A DNA stretch of 64,000 bases from an uncultured Bacilli bacterium (GTDB taxonomy: Bacteria > Bacillota_I > Bacilli_A > RF39 > UBA660): assembly GCA_934141535.1 (NCBI GenBank), contig CAKPCH010000003.1, forward strand, positions 62,001 through 126,000, read 5' to 3'. Positions 52,775 to 61,594 of the stretch are shown in pieces. Both the position numbers and the translations under genes were made by a program. Position 1 is the stretch's first letter. The number at the start of each line of letters is the position of its first letter. The notes under the pieces were generated by a model. It had not been told where the DNA came from. It searched no databases and was given only the letters and a program-made list of their open reading frames with translations.

Positions 52775-53452
52775 GTGGGTCAAAAAGTTAGTCCAATAGG
52801 ACTTAGAATAGGCGTTAACAAATCTTGGCAATCATCTTGGTATGCAGAAGGTAAAGAAAATGCTAAATACCTAAAAAATGATGATAAGATTCGTAAGATG
52901 TTAGAGAAAAAACTAAAAGACGCATCAGTTTCAAGTATTCTTATTGAAAGAGACACTAAGAAGACTAATGTTGTTATAAATACAGCTAAACCTGGAGTAG
53001 TTATTGGACATGGTGGAGATGAAATTGAAAAATTAAAAAATGAATTAACTAAATTAGTTGATGAAAATATTCAAATCTCTATTAAAGAAGTAAAAAATCC
53101 AGATTTAGATGCTGCACTAGTTGCAGAAAGTATTGCACGTCAAATAGAAGGTCGTGTATCATTTAGAATAGCTCAAAAAAGAGCAATTAGAAATACTATG
53201 AAAGCAGGAGCAAAAGGAATTACTACTTCTGTATCAGGACGTTTAGGAGGAGCAGATATGGCTCGTACTGAAGGTTATACAGAAGGAAGCGTTCCTCGTC
53301 ACACATTAAGATCAGATATAGATTATGCTTGGAAAGAAGCTAATACTACATATGGTAAAATTGGTGTAAAAGTATGGATTTGTAAAGGAGAAATACTTCC
53401 TGCTAAAAATAAGGGAGGTAATATAGATGGCAGTAATTCCAAAAAGAACTAA
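52775..53452 (+). CDS. rpsC: Ribosomal protein S3
   Basis: The 225-residue protein begins GQKVSPIGLRIGVNKSW and has the KH domain with VVIGHGGDEIEKLK. It forms the mRNA entry channel. The start is GTG after GGAGG. Its end overlaps rplP by 26 bp. Confidence 0.96.
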   Translation: MGQKVSPIGLRIGVNKSWQSSWYAEGKENAKYLKNDDKIRKMLEKKLKDASVSSILIERDTKKTNVVINTAKPGVVIGHGGDEIEKLKNELTKLVDENIQISIKEVKNPDLDAALVAESIARQIEGRVSFRIAQKRAIRNTMKAGAKGITTSVSGRLGGADMARTEGYTEGSVPRHTLRSDIDYAWKEANTTYGKIGVKVWICKGEILPAKNKGGNIDGSNSKKN

Positions 53453-53855
53453 ACATCGTTGTGTACATAGACTTCCTTATGAAGGAAAAGCAAAAGGAAA
53501 TACTAAAGTTAGCTTTGGTGAATATGGTTTAATGGCTATGGAAGGAGCTTGGATTACGGATAGACAAATCGAAGCTGCCAGAGTTGCTATGACTCGTTAT
53601 ATGAAACGTGGAGGTAAAGTATGGATAAACATATTCCCACACCTTTCATTAACTAAAAAACCACTAGAAACTCGTCAAGGTAAAGGTAAAGGTTCTCATG
53701 ATGCATGGGTTGCAGTAGTTAAAGAAGGAAAAATTATGTTTGAAATTGGTGGAGTAGATGAAGCAACAGCTCGTGAAGCATTAAGACTTGCTATGCATAA
53801 ATTACCAATTAAATGTAAATTTGTAAAAAAAGAAAGTGGTGAAAGTAATGACTAA
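53427..53855 (+). CDS. rplP: Ribosomal protein L16
   Basis: The 142-residue protein has PKRTKHRCVHRLPYEGKAKG, and GKGKGSHDAWVAVV. L16 helps tRNA placement in the A and P sites. AGGGAGG lies upstream, inside rpsC. It overlaps rpmC by 8 bp. Confidence 0.96.
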   Translation: MAVIPKRTKHRCVHRLPYEGKAKGNTKVSFGEYGLMAMEGAWITDRQIEAARVAMTRYMKRGGKVWINIFPHLSLTKKPLETRQGKGKGSHDAWVAVVKEGKIMFEIGGVDEATAREALRLAMHKLPIKCKFVKKESGESND

Positions 53856-54042
53856 TAAAGAAATAAGAGAATTATCTAATGAGGAAATACTTTCAAAAAT
53901 AGAAGAATCAAAAGAAGAATTATTTAACTTACGTTTTCAACAAGCAACAGGATCTTTGGAAAAACCTTCAAGAATAAATGAATTAAGAAAATTAGTAGCA
54001 CGTATGAAAACTATTCTACGTGAAAGAGAACTAACTAAATAA
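53848..54042 (+). CDS. rpmC: Ribosomal protein L29
   Basis: The 64-residue protein has NKEIRELSNEEILSKIEESK and LFNLRFQQATGSLEKPSRI, the L29 core. It is at the tunnel exit. The ATG at 53848 follows GGTGAAAG; an in-frame GTG at 53836 is less likely. Confidence 0.95.
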   Translation: MTNKEIRELSNEEILSKIEESKEELFNLRFQQATGSLEKPSRINELRKLVARMKTILRERELTK

Positions 54043-54053
54043 TAGGAGGAAAC

Positions 54054-54314
54054 ATGGAAGAGAAGAGAAATCGTGAATTAGTTGGAACTGTTGTAAGTGA
54101 TGTTAATGACAAAACAATAACAGTTTTAGTTGAAACTTATAAAAATGATAGATTATATAAGAAACGTGTTAAATATTCTAAAAAATATACTGCACATGAT
54201 GAGAAAAATGAAGCCAAAAAAGGAGATAAAGTTCTTATAGTTGAAACAAGACCTTTATCTAAAACTAAACATTTCCGTTTAGTACGTATAATTGAAAAAG
54301 CAATTATATTATAA
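54054..54314 (+). CDS. rpsQ: Ribosomal protein S17
   Basis: The 86-residue protein has RELVGTVVSDVNDKTITVLV and DKVLIVETRPLSKTKHFRLV. S17 is an early-binding 30S protein. AGGAGG precedes the ATG. Confidence 0.96.
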   Translation: MEEKRNRELVGTVVSDVNDKTITVLVETYKNDRLYKKRVKYSKKYTAHDEKNEAKKGDKVLIVETRPLSKTKHFRLVRIIEKAIIL

Positions 54315-54337
54315 AAAACGAGTGAAGGAGGATAAAT

Positions 54338-54706
54338 ATGATTCAACAAGAAAGCCGTTTAAAAGTAGCTGATAACTCAGGAGCAAAAGAATTATCTGTA
54401 ATTCGTGTTCTTGGAGGATCAAAAGTAAAAACTGGTAATATTGGAGATATAGTAGTTGCTACAGTAAAAAAAGCAACACCTAACGGAACAGTTGCTAAAA
54501 GCAAAGTAGTAAAAGCTGTTGTTGTTAGAAGTAAATTTGGTCTAAGAAGAGAAGATGGATCATACATCAAATTTGATGATAACGCAGCCGTTATAATTAA
54601 AGATGATAAGAGTCCAGTTGGAACTCGTGTATTTGGACCAGTAGCACGTGAATTACGTGACTTAGGATTTAGTAAGATTATATCACTTGCTAAAGAAGTA
54701 TTATAG
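54338..54706 (+). CDS. rplN: Ribosomal protein L14
   Basis: The 122-residue protein begins MIQQESRLKVADNSGAKEL and has RREDGSYIKFDDNAAVII. L14 contacts the small subunit and the silencing factor RsfS. GGAGGAT precedes the ATG. Confidence 0.97.
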   Translation: MIQQESRLKVADNSGAKELSVIRVLGGSKVKTGNIGDIVVATVKKATPNGTVAKSKVVKAVVVRSKFGLRREDGSYIKFDDNAAVIIKDDKSPVGTRVFGPVARELRDLGFSKIISLAKEVL

Positions 54707-54723
54707 AGTTTGGAGGCAGAAAT

Positions 54724-55032
54724 ATGAACTTTAAAACTAATGATAAAGTAGTTGTCATTTCTGGTAAAGACAAAGGTAAAGAAGGAAAAATAACTCACGT
54801 ACTACGTAATGAAAATAGAGTAGTTGTTGAAGGCGTTAATATAGTAAAAAAACATATTAAAGGTAACGGACAACAAGCTGGAAGCATTACAGAAGTAGAA
54901 GCACCTATTCATGCTTCAAACGTAATGATTATTGATCCAAAAACTAAAAAACCTACTAGAATAGGACACAGTGTAAATAAAGACGGTAAAAAAATTAGAG
55001 TAACTAAAAAATCTAATTCAAGTCTTGATTAA
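54724..55032 (+). CDS. rplX: Ribosomal protein L24
   Basis: The 102-residue protein has the KOW motif DKVVVISGKDKGKEGKI and VEGVNIVKKHIKG. L24 starts 50S assembly. The start follows GGAGGCAG. Confidence 0.96.
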   Translation: MNFKTNDKVVVISGKDKGKEGKITHVLRNENRVVVEGVNIVKKHIKGNGQQAGSITEVEAPIHASNVMIIDPKTKKPTRIGHSVNKDGKKIRVTKKSNSSLD

Positions 55033-55049
55033 TTGGAAGGAGGGTATAT

Positions 55050-55589
55050 ATGAACCGCCTAAAAGAAATGTATGATAAAAAAATCGTATCCGATTTAACA
55101 AGTAAACATAATTATAAAAATATTATGGAAGTGCCAAAGTTAGAGAAAATAGTAGTTAATATTGGTTGTGGTGATGCTACATCTAATTCAAAAATGTTAG
55201 AAGCAGCTATGAAAGACCTAGAAATTATTACAGGTCAAAAACCAGTAGCTACAAAAGCAAAAAAATCAATAGCTGGATTTAAGTTAAGAGCTGGTCAAGC
55301 AATTGGTTGTAAGGTAACTTTACGTGGGGAGAATATGTATAACTTCTTAGACAAATTAATTAGTATAACATTACCTCGTGTAAGAGACTTTAGAGGTATA
55401 TCTAATAAAGCATTTGATGGTAGAGGAAACTATACTTTGGGATTAACTGAACAATTAATATTCCCAGAAATCGAATATGATGATGTAGTTAAAGTACGCG
55501 GTATGGACATAGTTTTTGTAACAAGTGCAAAAACAAATGAAGAAGCGTTAGATCTTTTAAAAGGTTTCGGAATGCCATTTAAAAAATAA
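55050..55589 (+). CDS. rplE: Ribosomal protein L5
   Basis: The 179-residue protein has PKLEKIVVNIGCGDATSNSK and PRVRDFRGISNKAFDGRGN. L5 binds 5S rRNA and bridge B1b. GGAGGG precedes the ATG. Confidence 0.97.
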   Translation: MNRLKEMYDKKIVSDLTSKHNYKNIMEVPKLEKIVVNIGCGDATSNSKMLEAAMKDLEIITGQKPVATKAKKSIAGFKLRAGQAIGCKVTLRGENMYNFLDKLISITLPRVRDFRGISNKAFDGRGNYTLGLTEQLIFPEIEYDDVVKVRGMDIVFVTSAKTNEEALDLLKGFGMPFKK

Positions 55590-55605
55590 ACTATAGGAGG
55601 CAAAT

Positions 55606-55791
55606 ATGGCTAAAAAAAGTATGAAAATTAAAGCTAGTCGCGAACCTAAATTTGAAGTACGTAGATATACTCGTTGCAGTCGTTGTGGACGTCCACATGC
55701 TGTACTTAAAAAATACGGAATTTGTAGAATTTGTTTCCGTGAATTAGCTTATAAGGGACAAATACCAGGAATGAAAAAATCAAGCTGGTAG
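55606..55791 (+). CDS. rpsN: Ribosomal protein S14, zinc type
   Basis: The 61-residue protein has CSRCGRPHAVLKKYGICRIC, the four cysteines of the short zinc-binding S14 (type Z). It binds in the 30S head. AGGAGG precedes the ATG. Confidence 0.96.
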   Translation: MAKKSMKIKASREPKFEVRRYTRCSRCGRPHAVLKKYGICRICFRELAYKGQIPGMKKSSW

Positions 55792-55810
55792 AATAAAGAA
55801 GGAGGATATT

Positions 55811-56203
55811 ATGGTAACAGATCCAATAGCAGATATGCTTACGAGAATTCGTAATGCAAATCAAATGCGTTATAAAGAAGTTGAAGTTCCCGCTTCAAAA
55901 ATGAAAAATGAAATAGCAAGAATATTAAAATCTGAAGGATTTATAGTAGACTATAAAGTAAAGAAAAATAATATTCAAGATATCCTTGTTCTATCTTTAA
56001 AATATGTAGACAAGGAACGTGTAATCACTGGACTTAAAAGAATATCTAAACCAGGATTACGTGTATATGTAAAAGCTGAAGAAGTTCCTACTGTTTTAAA
56101 TGGATTAGGTATAGCTATTATCTCAACATCTAAAGGTGTTATGACTGATAAAGAAGCTAGAGCTAATTCATTAGGTGGAGAAGTATTAGCTTACATTTGG
56201 TAG
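55811..56203 (+). CDS. rpsH: Ribosomal protein S8
   Basis: The 130-residue protein has DPIADMLTRIRNANQMRY and the end AIISTSKGVMTDKEARAN. S8 binds the centre of 16S rRNA and in E. coli represses the spc operon. AGGAGG precedes the ATG at 55811. Confidence 0.96.
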   Translation: MVTDPIADMLTRIRNANQMRYKEVEVPASKMKNEIARILKSEGFIVDYKVKKNNIQDILVLSLKYVDKERVITGLKRISKPGLRVYVKAEEVPTVLNGLGIAIISTSKGVMTDKEARANSLGGEVLAYIW

Positions 56204-56219
56204 AAAGGAAGAATCTAAA

Positions 56220-56753
56220 ATGAGTCGTGTTGGAAATAGAAAAATTGAAATACCAACTGATGTAACTGTAACTGTTGATGGTAACGTTGTTACTGTAAAA
56301 GGCCCAAAAGGAGAACTTTCTACTGTAATCAATGAAAACATTACTGTTAACATTAATGAAAATGAACTTGTTTTAACAAGAAAAAATGATAATTATAAAA
56401 ATTATCATGGAACAGCAAATGCTAACATCAATAATATGATAATTGGTGTTACTAAAGGATTCGAGAAAAAACTAGAATCTGTAGGTGTTGGTTATCGTTT
56501 TCAATTAAAAGGTGCAGAATTAGTTGTAACTGCTGGATATTCACATCCTGTTGTAGTAGCTATTCCTGAAGGAATTAAATTAGAAGTTCCAAGTAATACA
56601 GAATTATTTGTAAGAGGAATAGATAAACAATTAGTAGGAGAATTTGCAGCAGATGTAAGAAAAATAAGAAAACCTGAACCATATAAAGGAAAAGGTATTC
56701 GTTATGCTGACGAACATATTCGTCGTAAAGAAGGAAAGAAAGCTTCTAAATAA
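56220..56753 (+). CDS. rplF: Ribosomal protein L6
   Basis: The 177-residue protein begins SRVGNRKIEIPTDVTVTVDG and ends with KPEPYKGKGIRYADEHIRRK, both typical L6. It is near the factor-binding site. AAAGGAAG precedes the start. Confidence 0.97.
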   Translation: MSRVGNRKIEIPTDVTVTVDGNVVTVKGPKGELSTVINENITVNINENELVLTRKNDNYKNYHGTANANINNMIIGVTKGFEKKLESVGVGYRFQLKGAELVVTAGYSHPVVVAIPEGIKLEVPSNTELFVRGIDKQLVGEFAADVRKIRKPEPYKGKGIRYADEHIRRKEGKKASK

Positions 56754-56775
56754 TTAAGAGTAAAGGAGAAAAGTT

Positions 56776-57138
56776 ATGATCAAAAAAGTAGATCGCAATG
56801 GTGCACGTCAAGCTAGACATGTACGTGTAAGAAATAAAGTAACAGGTTCATCAAACGTTCCTAGATTAAATGTATTTAGATCAAACAGTAATATTTTTGC
56901 TCAAATCATTGATGATGAAGCTTCTAAAACATTAGTAAGTGCATCTTCTATAGATAAAGAATTAAAACTTGAAAACGGTGGTAACGTTGAAGCTGCTGTT
57001 AAAGTAGGAGAATTACTTGCTAAAAGAGCTAAAAAAGCAAAAATATCTAAAGTAGTTTTTGATAGAGGTGGATATCTTTATCATGGACGTGTAAAAGCAT
57101 TAGCAGATGCTGCCCGTGAAAACGGATTAGAATTCTAA
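56776..57138 (+). CDS. rplR: Ribosomal protein L18
   Basis: The 120-residue protein has ARHVRVRNKVTGSSNVPRLN and VFDRGGYLYHGRVKALADAA. L18 binds 5S rRNA. RBS AAAGGAG. Confidence 0.97.
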   Translation: MIKKVDRNGARQARHVRVRNKVTGSSNVPRLNVFRSNSNIFAQIIDDEASKTLVSASSIDKELKLENGGNVEAAVKVGELLAKRAKKAKISKVVFDRGGYLYHGRVKALADAARENGLEF

Positions 57139-57151
57139 TAGGAGGTTAATG

Positions 57152-57745
57152 ATGGAAAAAGAAAATGAAAAGGCTCTAGAAGTTTCAACACTTGAAAAAG
57201 TGGAAAAAACTGAAAGAAAACCTCGCAAAAATAATGAAAAACGTCAACCACGTCAAAATAGACAACCTAAACTTTATGATGAAGAGGTTATCTCAATTGG
57301 ACGTGTTACTAAAGTAACTAAAGGTGGACGTCATTTCCGTTTCTCTGCAGTTGTTGTTGTAGGAGACAGAAAAGGAAAAGTTGGACTTGGAACAGGAAAA
57401 TCAAATGAAGTTCCAGATGCAATTAAAAAAGCTAGTCAAGCAGCTCAAAAAAACATTGTTAAAGTTTCTATAGTAGAAGACCGTACAATACCACATGAAG
57501 CAACTGGTGTATGTGGTGCGAGTCGAGTAATGTTAAAACCTGCTAATAAAGGTACTGGAGTTAAAGCTGGAGGACCAGTAAGATCAGTATTAGAAATGGC
57601 TGGTGTTAAAGACATTTTATCTAAATCACTTGGATCAAGTACAAAAGTAAATATGGCATATGCTACACTTGAAGCATTAAAATCACAAAGAACTATTGAA
57701 GAAGTAGCTCGCCTACGTGGTAAAAAAGTAGAGGAGATAAGATAG
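57152..57745 (+). CDS. rpsE: Ribosomal protein S5 with N-terminal extension
   Basis: The 197-residue protein has EEVISIGRVTKVTKGGRHF and GRRFRFSAVVVVGDRKG-type blocks of S5. About 35 charged Lys/Glu/Arg-rich residues precede the core; typical S5 has about 165. S5 contributes to decoding accuracy. The ATG at 57152 has GGAGG six bases upstream; one at 57149 is too close. The next gene, rplO, starts 1 bp after, so rpmD (L30), which normally lies between, is absent. Confidence 0.95.
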   Translation: MEKENEKALEVSTLEKVEKTERKPRKNNEKRQPRQNRQPKLYDEEVISIGRVTKVTKGGRHFRFSAVVVVGDRKGKVGLGTGKSNEVPDAIKKASQAAQKNIVKVSIVEDRTIPHEATGVCGASRVMLKPANKGTGVKAGGPVRSVLEMAGVKDILSKSLGSSTKVNMAYATLEALKSQRTIEEVARLRGKKVEEIR

Positions 57746-57746
57746 T

Positions 57747-58190
57747 ATGAAATTACATGAATTACGCCCAAGTGAAGGTGCATTTAAAACTAGTAAAAGA
57801 CTAGGACGTGGAGTTGGTTCAGGAACTGGTAAAACTAGTGGTAAAGGACATAAAGGACAAAACGCAAGAAGTGGTGGAGGAGTTAGACCTGGATTTGAAG
57901 GTGGACAATTACCATTATTCAGACGTTTACCTAAGAGAGGTTTCTCAAACGCTATGTTCAAAAAAGAATATGCTACAATAAATGTAAGTGATTTAGAAAA
58001 ATTTGAAGAAGGAGCAGTAGTTACTCCAGAAATTTTAAAAGAAATGGGAATTTTAAAGAAACAATTAGCTGGTGTTAAAGTATTAGGTAATGGTGAATTA
58101 ACTAAAAAATTAACAGTTAAAGCACATAAATTCTCAAATTCAGCTATAGAAAAAATAGAAGCAAAAGGTGGAAAAGCTGAGGTGATTTAA
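57747..58190 (+). CDS. rplO: Ribosomal protein L15
   Basis: The 147-residue protein begins MKLHELRPSEGAFKTSKRLG and has GGGVRPGFEGGQLPLFRRLP. L15 is a late-assembly 50S protein. It starts one base after the rpsE stop. RBS GAGGAG is inside rpsE. Confidence 0.96.
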   Translation: MKLHELRPSEGAFKTSKRLGRGVGSGTGKTSGKGHKGQNARSGGGVRPGFEGGQLPLFRRLPKRGFSNAMFKKEYATINVSDLEKFEEGAVVTPEILKEMGILKKQLAGVKVLGNGELTKKLTVKAHKFSNSAIEKIEAKGGKAEVI

Positions 58191-58191
58191 T

Positions 58192-59448
58192 ATGTTTGCA
58201 AACATTAAGCAAATATTTACTTCAAAAAACCGAGACTTATTAAAACGTATTCTATTTACTTTAGGAGCCCTTTTGGTATTCGAAATAGGAACTACTATAA
58301 TAGTTCCAGGTGTTAAAGTAAGTACTTCAGGAATGTCTTTCCTTGAAGTTATAAATGCAATGAGTGGTGGAGCATTCACAAGAGCATCAATATTTGCAAT
58401 TGGAGTTACTCCTTATATCACAGCTCAAATTATTATTCAACTTCTAAGTGCTGACATAGTTCCTTATTTAAGTGAATTAACTAAGCAAGGTGGAGTTGGA
58501 AGAAGAAAGTTAAATCAAATAACTAGAGTATCTGGTATTGTTCTTGCTTTCTTACAAGGTTATTTATATTCATTTGCATATATAGGAAATGGTAGTCCTA
58601 TGGATTACATGTTATATTCTCTTATATTAACTGCAGGAACTGCATTTGTAATGTGGTTAGGTGATGAAATAACATTAAAAGGAATTGGTAATGGTATGTC
58701 ATTAATAATAATGACAGGTATAATAAGTGTATTACCTAGTATGTTTAAAAACTTATGGGTAGAATTATTTGCTAAAGGATTTTTAGGAATAATGATATTT
58801 ATAGCATTTGTACTTGTATTTTTAGCAATCATAGTAGGTGTTATCTATGTTGAATCAGCAGAAAGAAGAATACCTATTCAATATGCTAATAAATCAACTA
58901 GCACATTAGGTAAACAAAGTTATATACCATTTAAGTTAAATAGCGCAGGTGTTATGCCAGTAATATTTGCTTCAGCACTTTTATCAATACCTCAAATTTT
59001 ATCTTCAGTTATTAAGAAAGAAGGATTTACATTATTTGTACAAAAATATCTATCTTATACGACTGGAGTAGGATTTGTATTATATATAATATTGATTTTT
59101 GCATTTGCTTACTTTTATACATTTATGCAACTTAAACCAAAAGAAATGGCAGACAATTTAAACCAAAACGGTGGATATATTCCTGGTATACGTCCAGGTA
59201 AAGAAACAGTAGAATATGTAAATACAGTGTTAAAAAGAATAACAATAGTAGGTGCTACTTTCCTTACTATACTTGCAATACTACCAATAGTATTTGATAA
59301 ATTTTCAAACTTAACAACTTCAATTTCAATTAGTGGTACAGGATTACTAATCGTAGTAGGAGTTGCACTTGAAACTTATAAGCAACTTGATAGTCAACTT
59401 GCTAGTCGTTCATATACAAAGGGTAGAAGGGTAAGAAGAAGAGCATGA
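58192..59448 (+). CDS. secY: Protein translocase subunit SecY
   Basis: The 418-residue protein has ten helices and the SecY blocks GITPYITAQIIIQL-like GVTPYITAQIIIQL and GLGIGNGMSLII-like GIGNGMSLIIM. It is the channel of the general secretion pathway. Its TGA stop overlaps the adk start (ATGA), which shows that TGA is used as a stop. Confidence 0.97.
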   Translation: MFANIKQIFTSKNRDLLKRILFTLGALLVFEIGTTIIVPGVKVSTSGMSFLEVINAMSGGAFTRASIFAIGVTPYITAQIIIQLLSADIVPYLSELTKQGGVGRRKLNQITRVSGIVLAFLQGYLYSFAYIGNGSPMDYMLYSLILTAGTAFVMWLGDEITLKGIGNGMSLIIMTGIISVLPSMFKNLWVELFAKGFLGIMIFIAFVLVFLAIIVGVIYVESAERRIPIQYANKSTSTLGKQSYIPFKLNSAGVMPVIFASALLSIPQILSSVIKKEGFTLFVQKYLSYTTGVGFVLYIILIFAFAYFYTFMQLKPKEMADNLNQNGGYIPGIRPGKETVEYVNTVLKRITIVGATFLTILAILPIVFDKFSNLTTSISISGTGLLIVVGVALETYKQLDSQLASRSYTKGRRVRRRA

Positions 59449-60098
59449 AAAGTATAATATTAATTGCCGCTCCAGCAGCTGGAAAAGGTACTGAAGCAGC
59501 TAAAATAAAAGAAGAATATAATATGCCACACATATCAACAGGTGACATATTAAGAGAAAAAGCAAAAGAAGATTCTGATTTAGGAAGAGATATAAACAAC
59601 AAAATAAGCAATGGTTTATTTGTTAGTGATGATTTAATAATAGAAATTCTTAAAGAAAGAATACAAGAAGATGATTGCCAAAATGGCTACATTTTAGATG
59701 GATTTCCACGCAATGTAGCACAAGGCAAAGCATACCAAGAAATGCTTGATGAATTAGGAAAAGATCTTGGAGTAGTAATAGTTATCGATATAGATAAAAA
59801 TCTTGCCGCATCAAGAATAGCTGGTAGAGTATCTTGTCCTAAATGTAAGGAAGTATACAATACTGTATCAGAAGATATGAAACCTAAAAAATCAGGTATT
59901 TGTGATAAATGTGGTTCAGAACTTGTCAAAAGAGATGACGATAATAAAGAAACTTATATAGGTAGATATAATACTTATATAGAAAAAACTGCTCCATTAA
60001 TAGATTTTTACAATAACTTAGGTGTTGTATATCATGTAGATGGTAATAAAAATGCAGATGAAACTCATAGACAAGTAAAAGAAATTCTAGGAGAATAA
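59445..60098 (+). CDS. adk: Adenylate kinase with variant P-loop
   Basis: The 217-residue protein has the long LID with a Cys4 zinc site (CPKC and CDKC), STGDILRE and DGFPRNVAQ. The P-loop is AAPAAGKGT (residues 8-16) where the family usually has GAPGAGKGT, so two glycines are alanine. The Lys and Thr needed for ATP are kept. It converts ATP + AMP to 2 ADP. It overlaps secY by 4 bp. Confidence 0.95.
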   Translation: MKSIILIAAPAAGKGTEAAKIKEEYNMPHISTGDILREKAKEDSDLGRDINNKISNGLFVSDDLIIEILKERIQEDDCQNGYILDGFPRNVAQGKAYQEMLDELGKDLGVVIVIDIDKNLAASRIAGRVSCPKCKEVYNTVSEDMKPKKSGICDKCGSELVKRDDDNKETYIGRYNTYIEKTAPLIDFYNNLGVVYHVDGNKNADETHRQVKEILGE

Positions 60099-60099
60099 T

Positions 60100-60846
60100 A
60101 TGATAAGTATAAAGACTCCAAGAGAAATAGAACTTATGCGTGTAGCTGGTGAAATCGTTGGTGATACACATAAATATTTAATTCCTCATTTAAAGGAAGG
60201 AATAACAACTAAAAAAATAGATTCACTAGCTCGCGAATATATCATAAGTAGAGGTGCAACACCATCTTGTTATCACTATGATGGATATCCAGGAAATATA
60301 TGTATTTCTGTTAATGATGAAGTTGTTCATGGAATACCAGGAAATAGAAAACTTAAGAATGGCGATATTGTTACTCTTGATATATGTGCTTGCTATAAAG
60401 GATATCATGGCGATAGTGCTTGGACATATCCAATTGGAAAAATATCAGAGGAAAAACAATATTTGCTAGAACACACAGAAAAAGCATTATTTGAAGGATT
60501 GAAAGAAGTTAAATCAGGTGCTAGAATAGGTGATATAGGTGCATCAGTTCAAAAATATGCAGAATCACACAATCTTGGTGTAGTAAAGGAATTAGTAGGA
60601 CATGGAATTGGCAACAATTTACATGAAGATCCTGATGTTCCAAACTACGGAAAAAGAGGAACCGGACCTTTATTAAAAGAAGGAATGGTTATTGCAGTTG
60701 AACCTATGTTAAATTTAGGTACTGCAGACATCTATTTATTAGATGATGATTGGACAGTAGTAACTGCCGATCAAGAACCTTCAGCTCACTTTGAGCACAC
60801 AGTGTTAATTACCAAAGAAGGGTATGAAATATTAACGAAGAGGTGA
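60100..60846 (+). CDS. map: Methionine aminopeptidase type I
   Basis: The 248-residue protein begins ISIKTPREIELMRVAGEIVG and has the metal-binding residues in DICACYKGYHGDSAW, GHGIG and HFEHTVLIT. It removes the initiator methionine. It ends in TGA four bases before infA. Confidence 0.96.
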   Translation: MISIKTPREIELMRVAGEIVGDTHKYLIPHLKEGITTKKIDSLAREYIISRGATPSCYHYDGYPGNICISVNDEVVHGIPGNRKLKNGDIVTLDICACYKGYHGDSAWTYPIGKISEEKQYLLEHTEKALFEGLKEVKSGARIGDIGASVQKYAESHNLGVVKELVGHGIGNNLHEDPDVPNYGKRGTGPLLKEGMVIAVEPMLNLGTADIYLLDDDWTVVTADQEPSAHFEHTVLITKEGYEILTKR

Positions 60847-60850
60847 AATA

Positions 60851-61066
60851 ATGGCAAAAGATGACGTTATTGAAATGGAAGGTAAAGTTTTAGAGGTTTT
60901 GCCAGGCTACGTATTTAAAGTAGAACTTGCAAACAAACATGTAATTACGGCACACGTTTCGGGTAAAATGCGAATGAACATGATTCGAATTTTAGCTGGC
61001 GACACAGTAATGGTTGAATTATCAACTTACGATTTAACACGTGGTCGTATAACCTACAGAAAATAG
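60851..61066 (+). CDS. infA: Translation initiation factor IF-1
   Basis: The 71-residue OB-fold protein has KDDVIEMEGKVLEVLPGYVF and SGKMRMNMIRILAGDTVMVE. It blocks the A site during initiation. GAGGTGA precedes the ATG. Confidence 0.97.
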   Translation: MAKDDVIEMEGKVLEVLPGYVFKVELANKHVITAHVSGKMRMNMIRILAGDTVMVELSTYDLTRGRITYRK

Positions 61067-61078
61067 GAGGTAAAAAAG

Positions 61079-61192
61079 ATGAAAGTTAAACCATCAGTAA
61101 AACCAATATGTGAAAAATGTAAAGTTATCAAACGTAAGGGAAAAGTAATGGTAATTTGCGAAAACCCTAAACACAAACAAAGACAAGGTTAA
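61079..61192 (+). CDS. rpmJ: Ribosomal protein L36
   Basis: The 37-residue protein reads MKVKPSVKPICEKCKVIKRK at the start, with the zinc ligands C11, C14, C27 and a histidine near 32. It is the zinc form of L36. AGGAGG precedes the ATG. The gene lies between infA and rpsM as in other Firmicutes. Confidence 0.96.
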   Translation: MKVKPSVKPICEKCKVIKRKGKVMVICENPKHKQRQG

Positions 61193-61206
61193 TAGGAGGT
61201 GTTTTA

Positions 61207-61572
61207 ATGGCACGTATTAAAGGTGTAGATATACCAAACAATAAAAGAATCGAAATTTCATTAACATATGTTTATGGAATAGGAAGAAGTCTTTCAAATA
61301 AAATTTTGACAGACGCTAAAGTTAATCCAGATAAAAGAGCTGGAGAATTAACAAATGATGAATTAAATGCAATTCGTGATGAAGTTAATAAATATGTAAC
61401 TGAAGGAGATCTTCGTCGTGAAGTTAATATGAACATCAAGACTAAGATGGAAATCAATTCATACCAAGGAACTCGTCATAAAAAAGGTTTACCAGTAAGA
61501 GGTCAAAGAACAAATAGAAATGCTCGTACTCGTAAAGGTAAAGGTAAAGTAGTTGCTAATAAGAAAAAATAG
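61207..61572 (+). CDS. rpsM: Ribosomal protein S13
   Basis: The 121-residue protein begins ARIKGVDIPNNKRIEISLTY and ends with RHKKGLPVRGQRTNRNARTR. S13 is in the 30S head. AGGAGG precedes the ATG. Confidence 0.97.
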   Translation: MARIKGVDIPNNKRIEISLTYVYGIGRSLSNKILTDAKVNPDKRAGELTNDELNAIRDEVNKYVTEGDLRREVNMNIKTKMEINSYQGTRHKKGLPVRGQRTNRNARTRKGKGKVVANKKK

Positions 61573-61594
61573 TTGTGATTAAAGGAGGATTATT

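Noticed and set aside
57713..57961. Proline-rich antisense frame over rplO
   Set aside because: It is the reverse complement of glycine-rich L15 coding sequence and has no independent support.
59446..60846. Use of UGA as tryptophan (Mycoplasma code)
   Set aside because: secY and map end with TGA at the expected protein ends, and full-length proteins are obtained with the standard code.
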